The position numbers and the translations under genes are program-made. A model generated the notes under the pieces. It was not told the origin of the DNA. It made no database searches and was given only the letters and a program-made list of their open reading frames with translations. Shown here in pieces: positions 12,550 to 24,262 of a stretch of DNA of 64,000 bases. This DNA comes from Mugil cephalus. Its lineage: Eukaryota; Chordata; Actinopteri; Mugiliformes; Mugilidae. The DNA is taken from NCBI RefSeq assembly GCF_022458985.1, contig NC_061781.1:12427501-12491500 (forward strand), in the 5' to 3' direction. How positions within the stretch are numbered: the first letter of the stretch is position 1; the number at the start of each line of letters is the position of its first letter.

Positions 12550-12961
12550 TTAACCTCCTGAGACACAAGCTTTTATTTGTTATGGGTTGTTAATATCTCC
12601 AAGGACCTAAGAAGTATAAAAACTAAGCATCGTCTTCGAGCAGGATGTTTAAACCCAACGTCCTCAAACGGGTACTTGCTAATTAGCGACGCTGTAGCTT
12701 CTTACGACTGAATTTGTGTGTCATATCAAACTAGAGTTACTAAGTTAACTAAGTTAATAAGCGTAAATAGTTTCAACCATAAAAACAGAAATAAAATAAA
12801 GACACCGAGGAGTGTGTTGACCCTTTGCTCCTTATTGACAACTACATGGCAGATAAAGGTGTCCACTTATGAGGACAGCGGGTCTAAATGAAGCAGAATG
12901 AGCTGCCACAAACCTTAACAATTATGTCCCCATATGAGGACACAGGGTCTCAGGAGGTTAA
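12550..12961. mobile_element. Non-autonomous piggyBac-like MITE flanked by TTAA
   Basis: The element begins TTAA-CCTCCTGAGAC (12550-12564) and ends GTCTCAGGAGG-TTAA (12947-12961). That gives an 11-bp perfect terminal inverted repeat directly flanked by TTAA on both sides, the target duplication typical of piggyBac-superfamily transposons. Two related subterminal copies of a TATGAGGACA-GGGTCT motif lie near 12869 and 12933. Total length is about 412 bp with no transposase frame, so it is a deletion derivative or MITE. Ends and TTAA are seen directly; the superfamily is inferred from them. Confidence 0.65.
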
Positions 12962-14649
12962 GCAATAGTTATTAACACAGTGTGCTAAACAATAAATAAT
13001 TCTGAGGCATTTGATGGATGGATTGTGATGAAAATCCACTGATATAAAAAATGTCTTTTATTTCTCTAATCTTTTAGTCTAAATTAATTTGAATTTAATT
13101 TTTATTATGAGACATATCTTAAACTTGACAATTTGGATTAAAGCTGAAACTGTGACTAGAAATAATTATCCTTTTTTTATTGTAAATTAAATTAAATTCC
13201 TCACACTGTCTTTTTATGTCACATCAAAAGGCACAGAAACAAATATAAAGATAGATGATGAAGTTAAGCACAAATAGCTGCTGATAATAATTTTCTAAGC
13301 AAAGTTTTCATTTACATTTTATAGAGTTCATTAACTAAATCCTCAAGTATTCACTTGAGATAATAACTAGAGATTCTTTCTGTAGGTATAGAGTAATAGT
13401 TGTTAGCTGAAGTAATGGTGTATTGAGGTGTATTGCTGAGCTTGTGTGTAGTTATAGTTTTTGTTTCATTCTCCTTAAATTTAGCATTATCCACTTTGTA
13501 TTTGCTTGTGATTCAAGCTGCAGCTACTCTTTCCTCATTTTGTCTTTGTCAGTGGATGAGCTGCGCTGAAGGCCGCCGTCTGTTTTAAGGAGCAGTGATT
13601 ATACTAGAAACAAATACGCTCAGATTTCAGCTGCCTGAGTGAAATTAAAACCTTTAATTAATCTTAAATAAATTACTTAGAAGAAGTCCGTGGAGGAAAT
13701 TTAATGAGGAAACAAGGCAAATTTTTAATTAAAATTTTAGATTTGATCCTGCCACAGCTTACAGTATTATAAGTGTTTTTTTTTTTTAAAGTGACACTGT
13801 ACTCAAAGGTATAAGGTGTACAACAATATTGCATCTTTAAAGACACCGCGAAGTAAACTGCTTTGTTATCCGGCGGTAAATTTATTTAACTGCTGATATA
13901 AAAACAAAGGTGTGTAATCAAGTTTTAATTACGTGTTGTGAGTCAGCGCACGTGTTAAGATACGACATTTAATCTGGGACACTTACATAAACTATAAGAC
14001 CTCACATTTTTATTTCATTAATAAGAAAACATTGTACAGAAACTCTTCAATTTAAAAGTCAACTTCTTATAAACTTGTGCGGCATTTGTCGTGGAAGGGT
14101 TTTTACATAAGTGCAGGACAACCCTTGACACCGTCTTATCTGGCATCACAGTTGAACTGACGGTAGCAGCTTGAAAAGTTTTTCATCTCTGTTCTTGACG
14201 ACTCCACGCGGGCACGTAGACATGTGATCGACTGACCTTTGGAGCAGAGTTTGATGTTCGCGCTGAGCAAACAGATCAACCGTTTGAATTCCACTGTTAT
14301 GTGGATATCTGAAGTCTCTCTGTCAATATTAAACCAGGGCTCCTATTTTTGGGAATTTCCCCGCTGTGTTTCGTGTATACAGGCGCGTATCTTCAACAAC
14401 AACAACAGCAGCACCGGTGACAGTTCCAGTTTGCACATACTCTCGTTTCCTTCGGCGCCAGAAGAACTGTTGACATAGGTGTAGTTTTATCAGATCCAGG
14501 ATACACTCCCCGTGCCCTAATATCGGCCCCGTAAGCTCCAGCATCCACGACGGTCTGCGCCGTGACTCATTTCACTGTCATTTCACGCCATTTATAGTCA
14601 CTGTTTGGACGCCTCTGCGGCCTCCTCGCCTCAGGATACCAGACCTCCA

Positions 14650-14683
14650 CCTCCTCCTCCTCCTCCTCCTCCTCCTCCTCCTC
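14650..14683. repeat. CTC trinucleotide repeat
   Basis: A run of CTC units gives poly-proline on one strand and poly-glutamate on the other. The open frames across it are not supported as genes. Confidence 0.9.
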
Positions 14684-15114
14684 TTCTGGCAGGGTCTCCT
14701 GCTGGGGTGTGGCTTTACAACCGAGATTGGCGCTCCGATATCCCAACCCCCTTCGCTCTCCACGCATCATTACATTCCTGCTGCCCCTCCCCATCTCCGT
14801 TGTCCCCAGAGGTTAGGGCTTGAAACGAGAGCACTAGGGGGAGCATCTGTTCCCCGAGCGATTCCTTTCAGACCTCCCTCACAGTCGACAGTCTTTTCTG
14901 ACGTGCCCCCCCCCCCTCTGGTTGCAGTCCGTCCCAATCTCTGCCTTTCCTCTTCCCCCTTTCCTCACCGGCCTTTTTTGATTATCTGTCGACTCATCTG
15001 CTGCATTGATTGGATGTCATTTTTTTGAAATGCTGCAGATTCAGTACCTCCAGCCGCACTTTTCATTCACTCAGTATGAACCGTCTCCCCTGCTCTGTGT
15101 GTGTTTGTGTGCAG

Positions 15115-15193
15115 CTACGAAGCAAGAACGAGACCGACGTGAACCGAGAGCTCAGTCCGCTGACCTCTGAGATGCTCAGGAACCACCTGACAG
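15115..15193 (+). CDS. Unassigned internal coding exon
   Basis: A 79-bp segment has a strong acceptor (pyrimidine/TG tract then GCAG) and a good donor (ACAG then GTCAGT). It is open in one frame, entering in phase 0 and leaving in phase 1. The peptide starts LRSKNETDVNREL and ends SEMLRNHLT. Codon use is rich in G/C at third positions, unlike the surrounding AT-rich DNA, so it looks like real coding sequence. I do not recognise the protein. It does not match the trpm2 tail or the map3k13 protein. If spliced to the first coding exon of map3k13 at 24196 it would hit a stop after ten more complete codons, so it more likely belongs to a different or alternative transcript. No partner exon was found with confidence. 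Confidence 0.4.
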
Positions 15194-16490
15194 GTCAGTA
15201 TGCGCACACAAAAACACGCTCTCGTGTGCAGATCGGAAGGCACGTGCTGGCACGTAGATTGACTGAACGGAGTGTTGATAACTCGGCACAATGAGGGGAG
15301 ACTGTCCGAGTTAGTGAGAGACATTTAAAGACCTTTTGGAGGGAGAAAAGAAGGACTCCCCTGACATTCAGTGTCTGACCTTTTGATTTTTTCTCCAGCT
15401 CTCACAGCCTTTTAGTCCTGAAGCTAGAACTTCATTTAAGCCCTTTGACATTGACTCCCGCAGTTTTTGATGATCTCTTTTTGCCAGTTAATATTTTATC
15501 TTATCCATTTTCAGTAAATGTGGTTCTGTTTGTCTGTTTGTGATTATAAGGTTTTGACTTCTACCTGCTCTTGTTGGTTTTTCTATACGTGGAGCATCTT
15601 TGTGAATACACCAATAATGTCTAGAAACTGCGTGGAGAAGCATTTTATAATTTATATAAAAACAGCTGCAGATCAGTTGACTGTAAACATGCAAAAACAT
15701 TTTACAGCCGTCGAGTATTTATTAGCGTATTTGACGACTGCGTTCACACCTCGGTAGTTTATTTAACTCCAGGAACAAGTCTGACCTGCGCGACTCCCTC
15801 TGTTTGCATAGCCGTGCGCTCTATGTGTGCGACTGTTTGGTTGTGACCTTAATTAACTCGAGATTGTTTGTTATAATTCAGGTGACAAAAACTCTACTAA
15901 GTCTGTAATGTGCTTTGGTTGTTCAAGTGACCCTCAACAGTGACTGTGCAAAGGACGGAGGCGAAAACACCACATATTTACACATTTAAAAAGCCTGAAA
16001 GTAAAACAAAGAAACAAAACACTGTTGCTGCGTTCTCTGGTGCCACCACACGTGACTGTACGTTATCAATAGGTTTTGCTCAGAGTATTTTGCAGATGTT
16101 GTTTTGAAACGTCGCGTCACAAATGGGTCGTCCGTGCCGGACGCGGCCCGCAGTCATGTGGAATGTTAATACAATTGGCTTTGAGAGAACTGATTTCTGA
16201 TTTGGTACGAAGGGGATTTTCTCTTGCGCAGAAACAGTCTGTCCTACTTACAGAGACGCCACCGCAGCCTAACCTGCTGTTCCCAGCTGGTGCTGCTTTG
16301 AAATGCCCCCCCCCTCCATCCCCATCCTCCCCGTCCTCCCCATCCTCCCCATCCTCCATCCCTCCTCCACCGCTTTCCTCTTCATCTCTCGTCGCTCCTC
16401 CTCTCCGAGTCTGTGCAGAAAGCTCCGCCCCACCAGCCCCCCCCCCCCCCCCCACTCCTCCTCAACTCTACCTCCTCTGCTCTTTGAGCC
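15194..16490. other. Non-coding stretch, low-complexity pyrimidine/proline-coding tract at its end
   Basis: No exon recognised. From 16302 to 16380 there are tandem CCCCATCCTCC-type units, then a C-homopolymer at 16436-16453. These create long open frames on both strands that are simple-repeat artefacts. Confidence 0.6.
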
Positions 16491-16814
16491 GCGTCCTCCC
16501 TGCGTCAGACAGCTCCATTCATGAAAAGTGTGACGTGAGCAGGTCTTCAGCGAGCCGGTGACGATGCCGCCCACCCACTCACAGCCCAGGTGCTGCGCGA
16601 GTTAGAGGAATGTCTGTGATTCTGCAGCCTCTCTCTCTCTCTCCCTTCATCCCCGCTGCCTTTTCTTGCTTTTTTTTTTTTCCTCTCTCTCGCATCCCGA
16701 CCATCCGTTCAGTTCTTCTCGTCCGGCTTTTTTTTTTTTTTTTTTTTTTTTTTTCTCTTCTCTTCTTCCTGCCTCAGAGCTGAGAGAGGACCATGAATCT
16801 GAGCTCTGTACGCT
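16491..16814 (+). promoter_or_regulatory. map3k13: Candidate map3k13 leader exon and promoter region
   Basis: A GC-rich segment rich in CpG (for example near 16545-16575) is followed by long pyrimidine and T tracts. It ends at a consensus donor, CGCT followed by GTGAGTAAT at 16815. An ATG at 16793 lies 22 bp before the donor. Spliced to the acceptor at 24195 it would give a short upstream ORF (MNLSSVRC and on) that stops at 24228-24230, before the map3k13 start. The position fits a 5' non-coding exon of map3k13, which starts translation in an internal exon. The exon start and its use are inference. Confidence 0.3.
16728..16754. repeat. Poly-T tract
   Basis: A 27-base T homopolymer inside a larger pyrimidine tract, directly visible. 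Overlapping poly-lysine open frames on the minus strand are artefacts. Confidence 0.9.
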
Positions 16815-18028
16815 GTGAGTAATCTGCTGATGCTGTGTCTTTGCCGCTCATCTGAGCGGGAGCAGTGTGTTGTGATGATACTTCTCCCGCTCGCCTTCCG
16901 GTCGTTCGCAGTTAATTTTTCAATTACGCGTCGCATTTCCGCGAGGAGACTTTGTCTCGTCTTGTGTGTGTATGTTTGTGCTGTTTGCGGTCGGGATCAC
17001 GTGTCGGTGTTTGTTCAGTAGCCGTGGTGCAGGACTGTGTCGGGCGGTCGTGCGTCGGTGCGTGCAGGAGCTATTTTAAGCTCAGCTGTGACGCTGCTGC
17101 TGTTTTTTGATGCAGCACTTCTGCGTGCCCTCTGAAGGACAGGTGGGGATGTATGGAAAGGTATAGAAGTGACCTCTTGCTTCTTCAGCTTTGCGGCCGA
17201 ACGAAACTAACGCACCCTTTGAGACACTGCAACGCCACTGGTCAAAGATGACCGACTTTTCTGGGACACACGTGTGTGTGTGTGTGCGCGTTGTGTACAG
17301 CCACGGGCAGTTCAGTATGTGCACAAATCACATCGACTTTCCTTCCACAGGCGTTTTATTCAACCTAAATTAACTCGTCCACCCGACGGCCTCATCACCA
17401 TCTCAGACTTTTCCTCCCCGCTTTGCATCTTCATCCGTCCCTTTATTCGCTTGGCAGCGGGAGCGCTCAGTGTGTGCCCACCTCTGTCCTCCGCTGCTAA
17501 GCATGTTTATGTAACTACACAGGATGAGTAGCCAGCAGCCGAGCTTTAGAGGAGAGGGACGGGAGGACGGACGGACGGATGGATGGATGGAGGAGGGGAG
17601 CGCTGTGCCCATCTACTCATCCATCCTTTTCTGCACAGGACATTTAAAAGAAAAAAAAAAAAAAAAAAAAGAAAGAAATGGCTGCGTAATTATGTTCACG
17701 AGGCCTTTGCCATTTGAGTGTAGATTTACATGTGTTTTCAAGCGGGGATAGTACGCAGCCAGCAGCTAACAGTAGCACTAATGTGTATTGATTTTCCTTT
17801 GCATTCTGCTTTGGCTGAGTCCGTCGTCAGTCAGGAGGAAGAACATGTAGCACAGCGGCAACACACTTGCTCCCATTAGACTCACATGCCCCACTTTTTT
17901 AAATTTTTTTTATTATTATTATTTGTTTGCTCGGTAGCTTTGCATGTTTTCTTATTGCAGCCTTTAATATGGTGTCAGTCACAGCCATTCTCCCGCAATA
18001 TGCATGTTTGTCTGTTGTGTCACTTTTT

Positions 18029-18140
18029 GTGTGTGTGTGTGTGTGTGTCTGTCTCTCTCCTTGTTGGCGGGCCAGGCAGGCCGTCCCTATTAAAAGAGCA
18101 CAAGGGGAATTGTTGTGGCAGCAGCTGCTCTGGTGTGCAG

Positions 18141-18185
<45 letters not shown>

Positions 18186-18190
18186 GTGTG
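18029..18190. repeat. Two TG dinucleotide microsatellites
   Basis: TG runs at 18029-18048 and 18145-18190 are separated by about 100 bp of unique sequence. They are directly visible and generate spurious poly-Cys-Val or poly-Thr-His frames on the two strands. Confidence 0.9.
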
Positions 18191-20615
18191 CGCGAGTGCG
18201 CTGCTGTCTCCTGGTCGTGCAGGGCAGACAGGCCCAGTTCACATGGAGCCGGCTCCTCTTGTGTCCTTTGTTGTCGCTCTGGGAGTCTTTCCCATTGGAG
18301 CGTGGTCGGTACTGTATCACGCCGCAAGCAGCCACTGTAGCAGTTTCTCTTTTTCCATTTCATCCCTTCGCTTTCACTCTTTTTTTTCTGTCTCCCTCAA
18401 GAGCATTTTTAGACCATATCTCCCTCATTCACGGGCCTCTGTGTGCCTTTTCGTCTCCCTAATCTGCTTTTTCTTCATCTTCCTTTCTCTGCGCCGGCCT
18501 CTTTCTCCACTGTCTCCTTGGCCCCACCATCCCTTTCTGTCTCTTTGAATTCATCCTATATCCGGATGGATCTGGTTAGTATTCATAAGTAGATCTCTGT
18601 AAAGCTTTATTGCCGTGCATCACCGGGAGCAAAGGCTCTGCTTGACTAAAGAGGCCCGCATCGGAGTCTCGTGAGCTTTTCAGAGGAGGCTTGACAGTTT
18701 GGGATTTGAGGCCGCGTGTCCTGCTCGCAGCGCGGGCTGCAGCCTCGCTGAGGGCTCGGAGAACGAGGCTGGAGGCTGGAGTGTGTGACGTGTCGATGGC
18801 GCACACTCTTTTCTCCAGTTATTTATTTTCTCCGGTTCCGGCTGGTACCAGCTGAGACTATTTAAGGCGCAAGTGATGTGTGTTTGCTGTGAAAGTGATT
18901 CACCGTCGTGTTAATTCTGTATCCGAGATTCCTCTCGAACGCGACGGTCAAGCGGGAGCTGGGAGGGTTCGAACTTGGATTTTTACTCTCACTGACAAAC
19001 ATTTCAGTTTTGCTTTTATGCTCCCTTTCATCTTCCTGTCCTCTGGCTCTCGGCGGGAGCTTCATTCATCGGTTTCAGTCCAGCCTTCACAACAAAACAC
19101 CGTATTACGCATGATCACACCTGGCACTTTCCCTGTGGCTCCTGCAGTAGCTTTGACCTTGCTCCTATTTGCCCGGCAACATCAGTCAAACCCTGAACAT
19201 GCAGAAAGGTGGGCAAGGATTATGGTTTCGTGGCCTGCTCTCCCCCCTTCCAGCCATCACCAGGTATTGAAGTCAGCACAGGTTAGTCATCTGAGGGAGC
19301 CAGAAAATGAAGAAAGAGGGATTATAGGGAAATGTCAGCCATGTGACGGCAGATGCCAGAGCTCTGTGCCAGAATTTGTTTATTTTCCCATCCACCGCTC
19401 TCGCCGCACCCGCAGATTATTACTTTCACCCACCTACAGCAGACTGTCCAATCCCCTCTGGCAGGACTCATGGCCACCGTAGCGAGGGAAAGCTGATTTA
19501 GACAGCTGCCCGCGTCCCCGACAGTCAAATCAGGACTGGGCATCTCCGTCGCCAGAGTCGCATTTCTGAGGTGTCGAAATAGTTAAAATCTTAAAAATGT
19601 GTCTACGACATTTTTTTTTTTCCAGGCATGTGTTTCATAACATTCTTTGTGGACAACTTCCATGAAAGTCTATAGTCTGCGTTGACTGGGGGGGAACGAG
19701 TGCAGATATCAGAGTTCAACTGTTCAACTATGACCCAGAATAACAGACAGTCACATGCTCGGTGGAGTGACCAGGGCTGCTCTCGCCATCTGCTTTTCAC
19801 ATAGTTTGTTTCGAGAGAGGCGATCCGGAGGGATGGAAACGGTCTGGTGCAGGTATTTATAATTCCTTCCAGAAATGAGAGGACGACTGGCTTCGTTTAC
19901 ACGGGAAATGTTTCTGTAATCCGGTCGAACTCCTTCTGGTGATTCAGAGATTCCAACTCAGCTCTTTACAAGGACGCTGAATAAAATGATCAGATAAGAA
20001 ATATGCTTTTACGTTCGACATGTGCAAATTGGCGGCCGCTGAGTGGAGAATCTGTTGGAAAGATTTTTTTTTTTGTTTTGAAGTTAATCTGTTTCCATCT
20101 TTATTTTTTAACGTTATTTTAAGTGTTGTTTGCATGTTTGTCTTGTTCAAAACAAATTCAGAAATGATCGACGGATGCAAAGCACTATTTTGAGTAGTTT
20201 TTCAATCCATGTTATTTAAGCAAAACTACTTTGCCGGCGCAGCAGCAGCCTTCAGGCCCCTGGCCTCTCGAAACCTGAATGTTGGATGAGATTGAGTGCG
20301 ACCGGTAGCAGAAGGTCAGGATGGATGCTGTGTTGACATGGTAACGTGTGAACGATGAGGTGGGACAGGGGGCTAAATTGGTTCTTTGTTGGTGGCGCAG
20401 CTGTCACCTGAAGGGAGGTTTCCCCATGTGGGTCCCAGCAGGGCTCCTCTTAATGAGGAGCAGAGCGGCGGGGACGCAGATGCTGTTGGTGAGCGCGAGC
20501 GCGGATGTTTATGTTAAAGGTGCCACGGATGCAGCGTTGCCGTTCTGCGGAGGTTCTTCTTCAGTCCGTCTGAAACACAATCTGGACGCGCACGCTGGCG
20601 TTTGCTGAGCGATAC

Positions 20616-20640
20616 AAAAAAAAAAAAAAAAAAAAAAAAA
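20616..20640. repeat. Poly-A tract
   Basis: A 25-base A homopolymer. No target-site duplication or retroposed gene body is recognisable next to it, so it is annotated only as a simple repeat. Confidence 0.85.
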
Positions 20641-23600
20641 CTGCCTTCCCCAGTGGATTGGTGGGAGTAGTGGGATTATTGGATATTGCCAGACACGCCC
20701 CGGGCATGTGTGTGTGAGCATGTGTGTTCCCTGAACCTGATCCCCCCCACCACCACCACCACCCCTCCTGCACCACCAGCTGCTGTGTACACACACAAAT
20801 ACAGAGTGGTACAGTAACACTCGCAGCGAGGATGGTCTTGGCCGTTACTTTTCCATATCCTTGTGGATGTATCCTAAAAATAAACACATCATATTGCGTT
20901 GGTGATTGATGCTCGGTCGCCTTTAGAGGGGCCAGAAATGAAAGGAAGTATGTAAAGGATAAAAGAAGGGGGAGGGTTGAATAGGGTCTGTGTGTGTGTG
21001 TGTGTGTACAAGCATGTCTCTAGAGCCCTGTAGAGGGATTAAAGGATCAGCCCCTGATAATTTCTCTCTCTCTTCCCGTGTAGCTCTCTTTCCCCTCTGT
21101 CTTCATGTTATTCCCTCAACTACATATTGTGTCTTTCTCTGAAGCCGCATCCACTTTATTCCACTTTATCACACCGTCTGAGGGACGGCCGGTGTGTCCT
21201 TTTCCACGGCCGTGATCACTTTCGGAAAGTCCTGTAAATAAATGACTGTGTAAACGAAACCCCGAGTCCTTCTCGATCAGGCGCAGACATTATTCATGGT
21301 GTTCTATACCCATAGAGATTTTCCGTTAGAGATTAATGGAACTGATCAGAGGTCTGTTTCCTGTTCCTGGCATCGGACATGGATGCATAGACTTCAAGAG
21401 ATGCATAAAAAGGACTAAAGGCATCACGTTTTCTCTCAGGAAGTGTAATTGTTGCGTTTCACCTCGGTTACAGTGTGTGTGGGGCTGCATCTTCAACCTG
21501 CGTGCTCCTGTCCAACCGACCACATCCACCCACCGTGGCCCACGTCAGAAGGCCAGTTCTGAGAATTGTTAGCGAGGTGGAATTACAGCGTGGCCTCTAC
21601 TCGCGCAGCTCGTTTGTCTCCGCTTTGGAAGGGACGGATTTATTGGATACCTGAGAGAGCGTTCTCTCCTTCCCCTGCACTCTCAGCAGCCTGCTTAGAG
21701 ACGGCCCTGCATTATAGATGAGCTCCTGGCAGCCACCACACTCTCACAGCACTCAGGTTACCCCCAGTGGACGCACACCGATACAGTACATGCATCTGCA
21801 CGACCATGCGCACAGCATCCTGTGTGCGGACCGGCGGACTGGGACGCGTAGCCTGTATAACTATGAGCACGTCCGGTTTGAGTCCCTCTCAAGACGTTTT
21901 ATCGCCCTTGTTATTTCCCCATATTCGTTCTTTAGTCAAGTGAAACACAGGTGTGCTTAAAGGTACGTTTTGGGGTCAGGACTCCGGGTTGTCGGTAGCT
22001 TTGTCACAGTTTAGCAGCTAACCTATTCTGCATCAGCGGGATCAGGGCTTGGTTGTACTTTGACCTGTGCCAAGTGGAACACTTCAAGCTTGCTGATCTC
22101 TGCAGCAGGCAACATAAACCTTGTGTGTTTTCGACCGGACTACGCGACCGTCCTCTCTCCCTCAGGAAACTTCCACGTAACACGGAGCCATGTCACTGCT
22201 TCTGCCTCTGTCTCCTCCCTCGTGGACTTTGATCTGCGCTCACTGTAGCTTTCTCACTGTGTCCCACACTGTTTTCTACCGAAACATGATTGAATTTCTA
22301 AAGCTTTGTCCTCGAGTGTTTAAAGGAGGAAAAAAAAAAAAAAAAAAACTTGAGTGTCATTCACACAGCAATTGATTCACTCCTTTGTGCAGTTTTCTTT
22401 TTTACCGAGATTGAGAAACGAGCGCAGCCAGACTGTGGCAAGATGGCCATCTGTTTGTCTGAAAACACAGTGTGTGCTACACTTGCAGCAAATTAAGACA
22501 CCCGTGTGGAGGATTTGAACATTTTCAGCTTTGGGAGCTTCTAGTGTTGCAACATGCAACGATCCACACCAATACACCTCAACTCACCTCAACCTGAAGA
22601 CCATGAAGAGATTATTATGTTTTCTACATCTAAAAGCTAAAAGAATAATTTGGTGACAGACGCTATAATAAGACAAACACTGCGTTAAATAAATAGAGAT
22701 CAGCAGTTTCCAACACATAAAAATTAAAAGAAAACAGCATTTGATTTCCCTTTGTTTATGTCTCAAAAGACCTAGTGTTGCACATAGGTGACACGACGAT
22801 GTGAATATCGCCATCCCCGCCATCCACCTGCCGTAAATACAAATTAGAGCGTCAAATGTGGATTAATCCACCTCTAAAAATAGTCCCCAACAAATGTAGT
22901 TTTGACTCATGTTTGATTCATGTTCCCCAATATCAGCAACACCAAGCTGTTACTGAATTAGTGGCAGGTGTTTAGGATCAGCAGAGTAATGCGTTTAAGT
23001 CTGGGGGATGCATAAAAATGTATCATTAACTTGATATTTTTAACACAGTCGTGAAAGTTTTTACTCCACTCAAAGTCCACTTACTAGTTTTTAATGTGCT
23101 CTCAGCCTCATGTTCATGATCGGGTTTAATTGGACTGCTGTTATAATACGATCACACCTCCCCACTCGAGTCACCTGGACCAGTTTCATTCATTGAGGAC
23201 AGCTGTGAGATGTAAATAGCTGGTAGATGGCGATAAAGTTGACATTTTTTTTCCCGCCTTGGTTTATTCTTGCTCGACTAAATCCAACAGGTTTATTTGC
23301 ACCGAGCTCACTCCATGTTTGAAAAATCTGTTATTGCTATTTGTGAACGGAGGTGACATCCAAGTTCGGATTAATACACTTTTAGATTATCTAAATTTAT
23401 CAGTGCGCAGTCATCGTCAGTGGTATCAGGATTTATTTTTTGGGGTTTTTCATTTCCTGTGTTGTCCAAATATAACTCCCCTCCTTTCTATCTGTAAAAC
23501 TGTATCAATATAGAATTACTGCGGCGGAGGATTTGCCTGCTCCTCGTGTGTTTAGACTCGTCTCCTTTATAAACGTCGTGTCCTTCCTTTGACCCTGGCC

Positions 23601-24195
23601 GAGCCGTGCCATGTGTAACACTAGTAGATATATTAAGATGGTAAAGATTTTCTCCTGGTGTGTTTGCTCTGCGGCTTCCTGGCCCTGTGGTGCTGTGGTG
23701 GGGCTAAAGGTTTAGCTTCGAGAATTCGCTGCGTTTGCCATATGTTCTTCTCTCAGCAGTTTCAATACGCGGCAAGACCATTAATCCCTTCTATACCGTT
23801 ACTGCTTCACGGAGATCATAGAAAAGCCTCGGTTGTGAGTTGTAGTGATTGGTTTGTTTCCTACAGATTTCACAGAATGGCATTAGTTGCTAAAGATTTT
23901 CTTTTTTTTAATTTGGTTACAGATTTAAAGCCTTTCCGTCATCATTCACTCTGCTGTGTATTAACTCCATATAAAAATAATAACCATTAATGTAAGCTCT
24001 CTCAATCCCCAATCTATGAGAGGATTGCATTTCTCTGTGTGGAAGTAAAAAGGTCGCATCATGGCCTCAGCTATGTTATGCAGTCATTTAAATAGATTTT
24101 TTTAAAATAATAAATCTGCATTTTATGTGTTAAGTGTGTTTCTTTTCTGTGTATTTTATAATTGAATTAACCTTTGTCTCCCTGTTGCTCTGCAG

Positions 24196-24262
24196 GTGAT
24201 TTTCTGCATTCAGACAAACCAGTGTGTTAGGACACGTCCCACTCATCCCCACTTGGCAGCCC
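24196..24262 (+). other. map3k13: map3k13 5' UTR part of first coding exon
   Basis: The acceptor CTCTGCAG ends at 24195, so the exon carries 67 bp of leader before the start codon. The in-frame TGA at 24197-24199 rules out an N-terminal extension through this exon. TAG at 24228-24230 would end a short upstream ORF if the leader exon ending at 16814 is used. Confidence 0.6.

Larger units (their letters stand above)
3847..15114. other. Long non-coding stretch (intergenic or intronic)
   Basis: About 11 kb without a recognised exon. It contains a CA microsatellite near 8183-8225, two inverted-repeat elements annotated separately (about 7066-7482 and 12550-12961), a C-run at 5350-5358 and pyrimidine-rich tracts near 8020-8100. 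The open frames in it lack domain-like sequence and clear splice signals. It may be intron if the exon-like signals at 3.8 kb and 15.1 kb belong to one transcript. Confidence 0.5.
16815..24195. other. Non-coding stretch, probable map3k13 5' intron
   Basis: No exon recognised in about 7.4 kb. It contains TG repeats at 18029-18048 and 18145-18190, A-runs at about 17651-17670 and 22331-22348, a poly-A of 25 at 20616-20640 and a CCA-rich tract near 20748-20762. Open frames of up to 220 codons here run through these simple repeats and lack domain-like sequence. Confidence 0.5.

Noticed and set aside
14567..14823. Open frames on both strands with poly-Pro or poly-Glu
   Set aside because: Generated by the CTC trinucleotide repeat; no splice sites or domain content.
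16076..16574. 161-codon + frame and overlapping - frames
   Set aside because: Composition is dominated by tandem CCATCCTCC units and a C-run; no recognisable protein.
17886..18548. 220-codon + frame
   Set aside because: Runs through TG microsatellites and pyrimidine tracts; Cys/Val and Ser/Phe rich with no family resemblance.
18955..18985. GGTTCGAAC string resembling a tRNA B box
   Set aside because: No matching A box at proper spacing and no cloverleaf that I can fold from the flanks.
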